DNA of 15,640 nt, taken from contig JAGPVU010000115.1 of NCBI GenBank assembly GCA_018066825.1, forward strand, positions 1-15,640, read 5' to 3'. Under the pieces are notes generated by a model, which had not been told where the DNA came from, did not search any database, and was given only the letters and a program-made list of their open reading frames with translations. The DNA is from Cycloclasticus sp. GTDB taxonomy: Bacteria > Pseudomonadota > Gammaproteobacteria > Methylococcales > Cycloclasticaceae. Shown piece after piece: positions 7,657 to 14,203 of this stretch. How positions within the stretch are numbered: position 1 is the stretch's first letter; every line of letters begins with the position of its first letter. Both the position numbers and the translations under genes were made by a program.

Positions 7657-7671
7657 TCGATAAGATTAACC
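7651..7671. repeat. Imperfect 21-bp direct repeat, copy 1
   Basis: This copy matches copy 2 (7707-7727) at 18 of 21 positions, with starts 56 bp apart. Its core is a dyad, TTAAATC-GATAA-GATTAA. Two of the three differences between the copies fall at symmetric positions and keep the arms complementary. It overlaps the right half-site of the PmrA-like tandem. Confidence 0.55.
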
Positions 7672-7706
7672 TTTTTATTTTGCCAATTTAAGCCCAAGCG
7701 GTAATC

Positions 7707-7727
7707 CTTAAGTCGATTAGACTAACC
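7707..7727. repeat. Imperfect 21-bp direct repeat, copy 2
   Basis: This is the second copy of the element, with core TTAAGTC-GATTA-GACTAA. Relative to copy 1, the left arm changes A to G and the right arm changes T to C at the mirrored position, so the dyad is preserved. The third difference falls in the central spacer. Confidence 0.55.
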
Positions 7728-7730
7728 GTG

Positions 7731-7784
7731 TTAAACAGAAATGACAAGTAAGTAGTTTTCCTAAGGATGGCGGCTTCTGTTTAA
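7731..7784. repeat. Perfect 10-bp inverted repeat
   Basis: TTAAACAGAA (7731-7740) is mirrored exactly by TTCTGTTTAA (7775-7784), separated by 34 bp. The spacer contains a small TCCT-A-AGGA dyad at 7759-7767. There is no following T-run, so it is not an intrinsic terminator. It may be a paired operator or an mRNA leader hairpin for the carbamoyltransferase if transcription starts upstream of 7731. Confidence 0.5.
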
Positions 7785-7841
7785 TATTGTCTGTGATGCG
7801 TGGGAAAATTAAGTAAAATAAACGTTCATACAAGCCATACC

Positions 7842-7874
7842 ATGGCAGATAAAAAACAGACGGATCAAATATGA
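7842..7874 (+). CDS. Possible 10-codon leader ORF coupled to the carbamoyltransferase
   Basis: ATG at 7842 opens MADKKQTDQI and ends at TGA 7872-7874, so the stop overlaps the next start in the form ATGA (7871-7874). Such overlaps often couple translation. No Shine-Dalgarno sequence is evident before 7842 and the peptide is too short for homology. A chance ORF is the main alternative. Confidence 0.2.
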   Translation: MADKKQTDQI

Positions 7875-9613
7875 AGGTTTTAGGCTTATCGGGTGCAGTG
7901 AATCACGATGCATCAGCGGCATTGTTTATTGATGGGAAATTAGTCGCGGCAGTAGAAGAAGAGCGTTTTTTACGGGATAAACACGCTAAGGGTAAGTTCC
8001 CCTATGAATCCACGAAGTTTTGTTTGCAGTATGCAGGCATAAAGCCCAGTGAAATCGATGTGGTGGCTTTTCCTTATGCAGAAATAGGCCTATCCAGTCC
8101 GGCCCGCTGGCACTACGCCAAAAGACATTGGTATGCTCCGGATCGGGCGTTAATGGCTTTATTTAATGGTAATAGGCGTTACCAACGCAACTTTAATAGC
8201 GTGATGAAGATGCTGGATGATTTGGGCATTGATTCTAAACGGGTCAAGTTTGTGCCGGTTGAACATCACCTCGCTCACGCGAGTAGCGCGTATCACTTGA
8301 GTGGGTTTAAAGAAAAAACAGCAATTTTAGGTATTGATGGTAAAGGTGAGTACGCGACCACTTTTTTTGGTTACGGTGAACACGGAAAAATCCATAAAAT
8401 AAAAGAGTTTTACGATCCCGACTCCTTGGGTGGGGTGTACGGTGCATTAACTGAATTTTTAGGCTTTGAAATGCTAGACGGCGAATTCAAAGTGATGGGT
8501 ATGGCACCGTACGGCGACCCGAGTCGATTTGATTTTTCGCGTCTAATTGAAACCGATGGCAAGGATTTTCGGGTCAATACCAAACTGGTTAATTGTTTGG
8601 GTCTGCGGCGTTATAAAGAAAATGGCAAAGGCTATTTCTTTAGCCCAAAACTAATTGATTGGTTGGGCCCTAAACGTTCGGGTGATGAAATTGATGATCC
8701 CTACATAGATTACGCGGCGAGCATTCAAGCCTTACTTGAAAAGGTTGCTCTAGGGCTGATTGATACCTATTTAGGCGACACCTTAAAAGAAACGGGCCGC
8801 TTATGCTACGCTGGCGGTGTCGCGCTCAACGTTAAGTTGAATCAACGCATTATTGCCCGCCCCGATGTGAACGAACTGTTTGTGCAACCGGCGGCAAGTG
8901 ACGCAGGTACGGCAATTGGGGCGGCGAGTTATGCAGCACAAGAACTCGGTGAAACTATTCACAAGATGGAGCACGCATACCTAGGGCCAAAATATACCAA
9001 TGAAGAGTGTATTCAAGCTTGTTTAGATCACCCGAATAAACCTGATTACGAGGTGTTGCCGAATACCAGTGAATATACCGCGAAACTATTGGCCGATGGG
9101 CATCCGGTTTCTTGGTTTCAGGGGCGTATGGAGTTTGGGCCGCGCGCCTTAGGCAACAGAAGTATTTTGGGCAACCCGAGCAGTCGCGGTGTCGCCGATC
9201 GAATTAATGCACAAATTAAATACCGCGAACGCTGGCGCCCATTTTGCCCCAGTATGCTAGATACGGTGGCGGAGGAGATTTTACAAACGGATCATCCAAG
9301 CCCGTACATGACCTTTACCTTTGACGTGGCAGACAGTTGGAAAAAGCGGATACCTGAAGTGGTGCATGAAGATGGCACAGCAAGAGCACAAGTCGTCACC
9401 CAAGACACCAACCCGCGTTATTATGAGCTTATTTCTGAAGTGGAAAAACTAACCGGCAATGCGGTAGTGCTTAATACCTCACTTAACCGCCGTGGTGAAC
9501 CGATGGTTTGCTCACCGGCCGATGCGTTAAATATGTTTTATGGTTCAGATCTTGAATACCTGGTGATGGAAGATATATTGGTAAAAAAAATTAAGCCAGA
9601 AGCGAGTGAATAG
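7871..9613 (+). CDS. O-carbamoyltransferase, NodU/CmcH family, probable LPS core modification
   Basis: Family members make carbamoyl-adenylate from carbamoyl phosphate and ATP and pass the carbamoyl group to a hydroxyl, typically on a sugar. The 580-residue length is normal. The N-terminal Kae1-like domain (about 1-350) begins MKVLGLSGAVNHDASAALF and carries the metal-binding HHLAH segment (H132, H136), GIDGKGEY (154-161) and KVMGMAPYGD (207-216). The C-terminal domain has GRMEFGPRALGNRSIL (418-433) and LNTSLNRRGEPMVCSP (534-549). Beside waaG/waaP-type genes it resembles WapO (PA5005), which P. aeruginosa needs for a carbamoylated core heptose; this substrate is inferred from context. The ATG at 7871 has only a weak CGGA upstream. 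The last 23 bp overlap the convergent kinase-like gene. Confidence 0.88.
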   Translation: MKVLGLSGAVNHDASAALFIDGKLVAAVEEERFLRDKHAKGKFPYESTKFCLQYAGIKPSEIDVVAFPYAEIGLSSPARWHYAKRHWYAPDRALMALFNGNRRYQRNFNSVMKMLDDLGIDSKRVKFVPVEHHLAHASSAYHLSGFKEKTAILGIDGKGEYATTFFGYGEHGKIHKIKEFYDPDSLGGVYGALTEFLGFEMLDGEFKVMGMAPYGDPSRFDFSRLIETDGKDFRVNTKLVNCLGLRRYKENGKGYFFSPKLIDWLGPKRSGDEIDDPYIDYAASIQALLEKVALGLIDTYLGDTLKETGRLCYAGGVALNVKLNQRIIARPDVNELFVQPAASDAGTAIGAASYAAQELGETIHKMEHAYLGPKYTNEECIQACLDHPNKPDYEVLPNTSEYTAKLLADGHPVSWFQGRMEFGPRALGNRSILGNPSSRGVADRINAQIKYRERWRPFCPSMLDTVAEEILQTDHPSPYMTFTFDVADSWKKRIPEVVHEDGTARAQVVTQDTNPRYYELISEVEKLTGNAVVLNTSLNRRGEPMVCSPADALNMFYGSDLEYLVMEDILVKKIKPEASE

Positions 9614-10247
9614 CGCGTTCAATTGATGCCAAGGCGCTCGCACCGAGGTGGCTTTTTTTAGCGTAAGTGGTTAAAAATGATGCTAAGTGGGCCTTTACCA
9701 ATAGTTGGTCTTCTCGATAGCGGAAAATGTGGCTAAAGTTTCTTTCGCATAAGCCAGATCTAAGAGGGGCACGCTTGATGCTCATATCAGACACATCTAT
9801 TAAGGCGAATTTACCATTGGGTAATTGCAGTATATTTTTTAGATGCGCAGAGCGAAAATACACCCCTTTGCTATGCAATTCGGCAATAAATTCGCCAAAT
9901 TGCTGATAAATGCCATCGGATGAACTGTCTTGATTACTTAAAACATCTCGCAGTAATTCACCGTCTAAACGCTTATAAATGACAAGATAACGTTTGATAG
10001 CATCACAGTAGGCGAGTCGTTTCACTGTTACGCTGGGAATATTGAGCGTGAGTAATTGCTTGGCATTGTCATTAAAGCGGACTGCATATGGAGTCAATAA
10101 GGCGGTCGAAAAAAAACGTTTACGACGAAATAGCTTAATCATGTCGCCCTGTTGCGTTTCAAGCACCTTGATGCCAAAGCCGTCTTTTTCGATAACTTTT
10201 GCGCCCTTGATTAAGGACTGGTATTGCTCTAGGTTGATTTTTTCCAT
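9591..10247 (-). CDS. LPS kinase-family-like protein with degenerate catalytic loop
   Basis: This 218-residue soluble protein has the shortened kinase layout of WaaP/InaA relatives found beside the carbamoyltransferase in pseudomonads, sometimes labelled toluene-tolerance proteins. K38 (DMIKLFRRKR) is the likely ATP lysine. The catalytic loop reads LHSKGVYFRSAHLKNIL (about 124-140): the HRD is replaced by F131-R-S133, while H135 and N138 remain. D151 in FALIDVSDM would bind metal. Without the catalytic aspartate it may be a pseudokinase or use altered chemistry. Its ATG (10247-10245) shares one base with the stop of the upstream small ORF (TAATG), so translation is probably coupled. Its 3' end overlaps the carbamoyltransferase by 23 bp on the opposite strand. 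Function is inferred from fold and neighbourhood only. Confidence 0.7.
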   Translation of the reverse strand: MEKINLEQYQSLIKGAKVIEKDGFGIKVLETQQGDMIKLFRRKRFFSTALLTPYAVRFNDNAKQLLTLNIPSVTVKRLAYCDAIKRYLVIYKRLDGELLRDVLSNQDSSSDGIYQQFGEFIAELHSKGVYFRSAHLKNILQLPNGKFALIDVSDMSIKRAPLRSGLCERNFSHIFRYREDQLLVKAHLASFLTTYAKKSHLGASALASIERAIHSLLA

Positions 10248-10453
10248 TAGGCGTCTATATCGGGAATCAAGGTGCTTTTAAGGTGTTCAATTTGATCTTT
10301 GACAAACAGGCGACGTTTTTTTAGACGCCGTAGTCTCAGCTGATCGGGGCAAATTTGCTCCGATAGATGGTCAATTATCAGGTGAAGATCTTCGTGTTCT
10401 TGTTGGAGTTCAATAATTCGAAGTTCCATTTGTTCGTTTTCACTTAACATCAT
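10247..10453 (-). CDS. DUF465/YdcH-like small helical protein
   Basis: This 68-residue charged protein is almost entirely predicted helix. Heptad-like leucines and isoleucines (LRIIELQQEHEDLHLIIDHL) are followed by a short loop with CPDQ and then LRRLKKRRLFVKDQIEHLK. This two-helix hairpin pattern, with a basic KRRLFVKDQIE-like second helix, is characteristic of the DUF465/YdcH family, whose function is unknown. Two consecutive ATGs (10453-10448) are possible starts; no strong Shine-Dalgarno sequence is visible. It overlaps the downstream kinase-like gene by one base. It is divergent from the membrane-protein gene with a 34-bp spacer. Confidence 0.75.
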   Translation of the reverse strand: MMLSENEQMELRIIELQQEHEDLHLIIDHLSEQICPDQLRLRRLKKRRLFVKDQIEHLKSTLIPDIDA

Positions 10454-10487
10454 CTAAATTAATAGTCAGCGCATTGAATAAGGGCTC

Positions 10488-11036
10488 ATGGTACATCATA
10501 CTAAGGCCATGAAGGACGATTATAAAACACTCACCAGAATATTATTTGATATCTGCTTGCTAAAAAAAGGGCCGCAAGATTTAAACCTGGCAGAAGGTAC
10601 AAAAAAACTCGTCTTTATTAGCTATCTGCTGGCAGGTACGGGCTTGTTATCGATCGACGGTCAACTTGATGAGGCTATTATCAAGGCTTTTATTGAAGCC
10701 CTGATGCTAATGTTTTTTATGTTTGCCTTGCTGACATTTTATTCATTTCCAAAGCGATTTGGGCAATCAGTGACGGCTATTTTTGGAACGGGTGCACTCC
10801 TATCAATAATCAGTCTGCCGTTTATGTTTTGGTTGGATGCCTTGCATGAAAAACAGTCTACAGCTGGCTTAGTGGGGTTGGCGGTTTTTTTACTGGTGTG
10901 CTGGAGCTTTGCGGTGATGGGGCACATTATTCGTGAAGCGACACAAACTAGCCTAACGTTAAGCCTACTGCTTACGTTCTGTTATCTGTATCTCTCGTAT
11001 CAATTCATCAACCTGATTTACCCGTTGGCTGGATAG
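10488..11036 (+). CDS. Unrecognised five-helix inner-membrane protein
   Basis: I do not recognise this 182-residue protein. After a charged cytoplasmic N-terminus (1-39) it has about five hydrophobic segments near 40-57, 64-87, 92-115, 126-148 and 152-178. The layout recalls Yip1-like or other small multi-pass proteins, but no family motif is evident. The ATG at 10488 has an AAGG Shine-Dalgarno sequence at good spacing. A second ATG at 10509 has its AAGG only 2 bp away and is less likely. The 3' end overlaps rsmA by 19 bp in tail-to-tail orientation. It is a single plus-strand gene between two minus-strand operons, so it must have its own promoter, probably overlapping the divergent small ORF. 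Involvement in the envelope is a guess from its neighbours. Confidence 0.75.
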   Translation: MVHHTKAMKDDYKTLTRILFDICLLKKGPQDLNLAEGTKKLVFISYLLAGTGLLSIDGQLDEAIIKAFIEALMLMFFMFALLTFYSFPKRFGQSVTAIFGTGALLSIISLPFMFWLDALHEKQSTAGLVGLAVFLLVCWSFAVMGHIIREATQTSLTLSLLLTFCYLYLSYQFINLIYPLAG

Positions 11037-11815
11037 CTATTTAAATAATTGCTCAATCTGACAAAGTCATCAATGGCCAATGATTCGGCACGGGCGCTGG
11101 ATGGAATGCCAACGGCTGACAAAGCTTGTTCGTCACACACTTCCTTTAAACTGTTGCGTATGGTTTTACGTCGCTGAGCAAAGGCCGCTTTAACAACGCT
11201 GTCAAATAAGGCGCGGTTCTCTATCGAATACTTTTGTTGGGCATGCGGTGTTAAACGAACAATGCTGGACATCACCTTTGGTTGTGGTTGAAAGCACTCG
11301 GGGTCAACGTCAAACAAAGCTTCTACGTCACAGTATAGCTGAGCCATAATGCTCAGTCGGCCAAACTGTTTGCTCCCAGGCTGTGCCTGAAGACGGTTTA
11401 CTATTTCTTTTTGTAGCATAAAGTACATATCTTGAATATGTGTTGCTTGCTGCATTAGGTGAAACAATAAGGGGGTCGAGATATTGTAGGGGAGGTTACC
11501 TACAATGCGCAGTTTTTGATGGTTCGCTAAGGCGGCAAAGTCAAATGTTAGCGCGTCGGCGCTGTGCATTGTAAAGCGTTTGTTGTGTGCAAACCTATCT
11601 GTCAATCTAGCGACCAGATCACGGTCTATTTCAACCACATCCAATTGGCAATTAGAGGCCAGTAAAGGTTCTGTAATAGCGCCTTGCCCAGGTCCAATCT
11701 CCACCAAGTGATCCGTTTCCGTGGGATCAATAGCCATCACAATTTGATGAATAATACGGCTGTCGTGTAGAAAGTTCTGACCGAATCGTTTACGTGCTTT
11801 ATGAAATGTTTTCAA
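11018..11815 (-). CDS. rsmA: RsmA (KsgA), 16S rRNA A1518/A1519 dimethyltransferase
   Basis: RsmA is a cytoplasmic S-adenosylmethionine-dependent enzyme that dimethylates two adjacent adenines in helix 45 of 16S rRNA during late 30S maturation. The 265 residues match the family. Motifs are ARKRFGQNFLHD (7-18), the SAM loop VEIGPGQG (38-45), the acidic VEID (61-64), and the catalytic NLPYNIS (107-113). The start appears to be TTG at 11815-11813. No in-frame ATG lies between it and the conserved KRFGQNF, and going further upstream in frame gives no ATG or GTG nearby. The gene overlaps pdxA by 17 bp, so translation is probably coupled and weak. The usual apaG-apaH pair does not follow; the next gene is convergent. 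Confidence 0.95.
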   Translation of the reverse strand: MKTFHKARKRFGQNFLHDSRIIHQIVMAIDPTETDHLVEIGPGQGAITEPLLASNCQLDVVEIDRDLVARLTDRFAHNKRFTMHSADALTFDFAALANHQKLRIVGNLPYNISTPLLFHLMQQATHIQDMYFMLQKEIVNRLQAQPGSKQFGRLSIMAQLYCDVEALFDVDPECFQPQPKVMSSIVRLTPHAQQKYSIENRALFDSVVKAAFAQRRKTIRNSLKEVCDEQALSAVGIPSSARAESLAIDDFVRLSNYLNSYPANG

Positions 11816-12797
11816 GGGTTTGTTTTGTACTGAGTTCGATGGCCATAAGGAGTGCAGATTGTAAACTAGTTGGACTGGCTTTACCGCTGCCTGCTAACGA
11901 TAAAGCAGTACCATGATCAACGGAGGTTCTAATAATCGGTAAACCTAGGGTAATATTGACAGCATCACCAAAGCCGACATACTTAAGTGTCGGTAAGCCT
12001 TGGTCGTGGTACATGGCTAATATGGCGTCATGTTCGTCTATTACCGGCGGTGTAAAGGCGGTGTCAGCCGGTAAGGGGCCAGTTAATGCCAACTGCTGCT
12101 CACGCAGTTTATTAAGCGTAGGGATGATCGTATTGATCTCTTCATCACCTAAGTGACCGCCTTCACCTGCGTGTGGGTTTAAGCCGCAGACGGCTATTTT
12201 AGGCTTAACGATAGAAAAATTTTGTTGTAAATCGCGATTTAAGGTGACGATGGTCTTTTCTAATATTGATACTGTAATAGCCGAGCTTACCTCTTTAAGG
12301 GGTAGGTGGGTGGTCACTAAGGCGACTCTAAGGTTTTTACACGCGAGCATCATCACCGGATAACCGCCACAATACTCAGCAAAAAACTCGGTATGGCCTG
12401 AAAAGGCGATGCCCGCATCATTAATAATACTTTTTTGAACCGGCGCAGTAACGAGGGATTGGCATACTTTATCTAGGCATAATTGAGCAGCGATTTGTAG
12501 TGATTCGATGACGTAGCTGGCATTGCGGCTATCTAATTGACCGCAGCTTTCTTCAGCCGCCAGAGCCAAAGGGACAATGTTTAATATCCCTGGCCGGTGA
12601 GGGCATGGGGCTTGATTAAGATCAAGCAGCTGGATGTTGATAGTCAGACCGAGTATTTTTGCCCGACGTTCAATCAAATCAGGATCGGCAACAAAAACTA
12701 ACTCGGCTTGCCAGGCATGCTGACAAATGAGTAAACAAATATCTGGGCCTATTCCCGCGGGTTCGCCAGGGGTGATAACAATACGTGGTACAGGCAT
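11799..12797 (-). CDS. pdxA: PdxA, 4-hydroxythreonine-4-phosphate dehydrogenase
   Basis: PdxA oxidises 4-phosphooxy-threonine with NAD in the DXP-dependent pyridoxal phosphate pathway. The product decarboxylates and is condensed by PdxJ. The 332-residue length is normal. The N-terminal ITPGEPAGIGPDI (8-20) is diagnostic. Substrate and metal residues are H135-T136 in SGHTEFF, H164 in TTHLPL, H209 in GLNPHAGEGG and H264 in MYHDQGLPTLK, corresponding to the three metal-binding histidines of the dimeric E. coli enzyme. It lies 28 bp downstream of surA and overlaps rsmA, following the standard gammaproteobacterial operon order. It is metabolically unrelated to LPS and shares the transcript by conserved gene order. 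Confidence 0.96.
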   Translation of the reverse strand: MPVPRIVITPGEPAGIGPDICLLICQHAWQAELVFVADPDLIERRAKILGLTINIQLLDLNQAPCPHRPGILNIVPLALAAEESCGQLDSRNASYVIESLQIAAQLCLDKVCQSLVTAPVQKSIINDAGIAFSGHTEFFAEYCGGYPVMMLACKNLRVALVTTHLPLKEVSSAITVSILEKTIVTLNRDLQQNFSIVKPKIAVCGLNPHAGEGGHLGDEEINTIIPTLNKLREQQLALTGPLPADTAFTPPVIDEHDAILAMYHDQGLPTLKYVGFGDAVNITLGLPIIRTSVDHGTALSLAGSGKASPTSLQSALLMAIELSTKQTLENIS

Positions 12798-12825
12798 GAG
12801 TAGGTTAAATTACAACGCCGTTGGT

Positions 12826-14121
12826 TTAATTGTTTAGGCGGTATTCAACGTAAGCTTCATCACGCAGCTTGGTCAGCCAAGCTTCAATCGCAGCGTCGGC
12901 TTTACGTTGCTGTAATTGCGAGCGAGCTTGGGCTTCACGCATGAGTTGGGTATTATCTTGTTGTTCACGACCAAGCACTTGGATCAGGTGCCAGCCGAAT
13001 TGGGTTTGCACGGGTTTACTGAGTTGGTTAATGGCTAAATTATTCATCGCTGATTCAAACGCAGGAACAAGTGCGCCGGGTTGCACCCATTTTAAATCGC
13101 CGCCTGTAATCGCAGACCCACGGTCTTCTGAATTAGCGCGTGCTAGGGTGGCGAAGTCTTCACCGTTTTCAATGCGATTTTTTAAATTCAACAGCCGTTC
13201 TTGTGCCACTTGGTCGCTGACTAAGGCGTTAATTTTAATTAAAATATGCCGAACATGAGTTTTGGTCACCATGACCTTTTCTTGGCCACGGGTTTCATAC
13301 AGTTTGATGATATGAAAACCGCTTGGGCTTTGTATGGCGTCGGAGTGATCACCGGCCTGCATTTTTTCTACATAAGGTTTTAATAAAGACGGCATTTGTG
13401 CCAGTTTAAGCCAGCCTAAGTCTCCACCTTCAAGTGCATTGCTGGCATCTGAGTGTGAAATAGATAAGGTTGAAAACTGGCTACCTTTTTTTAGTGCCGC
13501 GAGTACGATGGAGGCCTTTTTCTTGGCTTTTTTGAGCTGTTTCGCAGTGGCGTTTTCTGGTGTGGCGATTAGGATATGCCCTAGGTGGTACTCCGACGAT
13601 TGGTCGCCTTCGCCTTGCTCAATCAGTCTCAGAAAACTTTGCACTTCTTGTTCAGACACTTTTACTTCGTGGTGTACGTAGCTGGATTGTACGCGGCGTA
13701 CTAACATTTGGTCACGAATTGAGTTTTTGAACGAGTTCAGGCTGATGCCATCTCTTTGTAAAACCTTTAAGAAGTCGTCGGCCGTTAATTTGTTGCCACT
13801 GGCAATGCGGTCGATTGATTCGTTGATTTCATCGTCAGTAATTTTAATTGCACTACGTCTGGCGATTTGCAGTTGTAACTCGGTGATGATCATTCGATCG
13901 AGTACGCGCTTTTCAATGTCGACACGGCTAATTGAAGTGCGCTGTTCAGGCGTTAGGCGTTGTAAGGTCTGTTTTACTTGTTCGTTGAGCTGGCTTTGTA
14001 AGATCACGCCTTTGTCTACGATAGCGACAATACGATTGATTGAATTTTGTGCGATTAAGGGGGTGAAAATACAACTTAACAGCAGCAGAGTGGTTAATTT
14101 AAGGGTGTTAAATTTATTCAT
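12826..14121 (-). CDS. surA: SurA, periplasmic chaperone and peptidyl-prolyl isomerase
   Basis: SurA escorts unfolded outer-membrane barrels, LptD among them, across the periplasm to the BAM complex. From the ATG at 14121 it has 431 residues. A frame from TTG three codons earlier is open but less likely, since the ATG gives a standard signal peptide: basic MNKFNTLK, hydrophobic LTTLLLLSCIFTPL, and cleavage after LIA near residue 24. The chaperone N-domain spans about 25-165 (INRIVAIVDKGVIL at its start). Parvulin domain 1 starts at about YHLGHILI (178) and domain 2 at about THVRHILIKI (288). A C-terminal helix completes the chaperone core. It follows lptD by 82 bp containing a hairpin, and precedes pdxA by 28 bp. 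Confidence 0.95.
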   Translation of the reverse strand: MNKFNTLKLTTLLLLSCIFTPLIAQNSINRIVAIVDKGVILQSQLNEQVKQTLQRLTPEQRTSISRVDIEKRVLDRMIITELQLQIARRSAIKITDDEINESIDRIASGNKLTADDFLKVLQRDGISLNSFKNSIRDQMLVRRVQSSYVHHEVKVSEQEVQSFLRLIEQGEGDQSSEYHLGHILIATPENATAKQLKKAKKKASIVLAALKKGSQFSTLSISHSDASNALEGGDLGWLKLAQMPSLLKPYVEKMQAGDHSDAIQSPSGFHIIKLYETRGQEKVMVTKTHVRHILIKINALVSDQVAQERLLNLKNRIENGEDFATLARANSEDRGSAITGGDLKWVQPGALVPAFESAMNNLAINQLSKPVQTQFGWHLIQVLGREQQDNTQLMREAQARSQLQQRKADAAIEAWLTKLRDEAYVEYRLNN

Positions 14122-14162
14122 AAAGTTCAATGTGAATGTCGGTAAATTAAATCGTTAGGGTG

Positions 14163-14199
14163 CTGCAACAACGGCTGCGTTTATCAGTCGTTGTTGCAG
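14163..14199 (-). other. Stable hairpin in the lptD-surA intergenic spacer
   Basis: CTGCAACAACG (14163-14173) and CGTTGTTGCAG (14189-14199) form a perfect 11-bp stem. It continues after one non-Watson-Crick pair (14174/14188) with 3 more pairs around a 7-nt loop. In the lptD transcript it begins 4 nt after the stop codon. The bases that follow (CACCCTAACG) contain no U-tract, so it is unlikely to be a classical intrinsic terminator. It may partly attenuate, block 3'-exonuclease decay, or set lptD:surA stoichiometry. It could also be a single copy of a dispersed repeat. Confidence 0.65.
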
Positions 14200-14203
14200 T
14201 CAG

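Larger units (their letters stand above)
7593..7870. promoter_or_regulatory. Structured divergent control region, eptC / carbamoyltransferase
   Basis: This is the longest stretch without an established gene (278 bp), very AT-rich, between two divergent LPS-modification genes. It contains a TTAA-rich tandem near eptC, two copies of a 21-bp imperfect direct repeat, a perfect 10-bp inverted repeat, and a possible mini-ORF abutting the carbamoyltransferase start; each is listed separately. A TAAAAT at 7814-7819 could be a -10 for the rightward gene, but its -35 is weak. No tRNA or intrinsic terminator was recognised. Confidence 0.5.

Noticed and set aside
7871..9613. Antibiotic or Nod-factor biosynthesis cluster suggested by a NodU/CmcH-type carbamoyltransferase
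   Set aside because: No polyketide, peptide synthetase, aminoglycoside or nod genes are nearby; all neighbours are LPS genes.
14122..14130. TTG start for surA three codons upstream
   Set aside because: The ATG at 14121 gives a normal signal peptide; the TTG adds only M-N-F with no better ribosome binding site.
12869..14158. Open frames on the plus strand opposite surA (up to 143 codons)
   Set aside because: They are antisense to a clearly conserved gene, are rich in Ser, Cys and Arg as shadow frames usually are, and show no family features.
14163..14199. Rho-independent terminator after lptD
   Set aside because: The hairpin is strong but is not followed by a U-run, and downstream surA belongs to the same conserved operon; kept as a structural element only.
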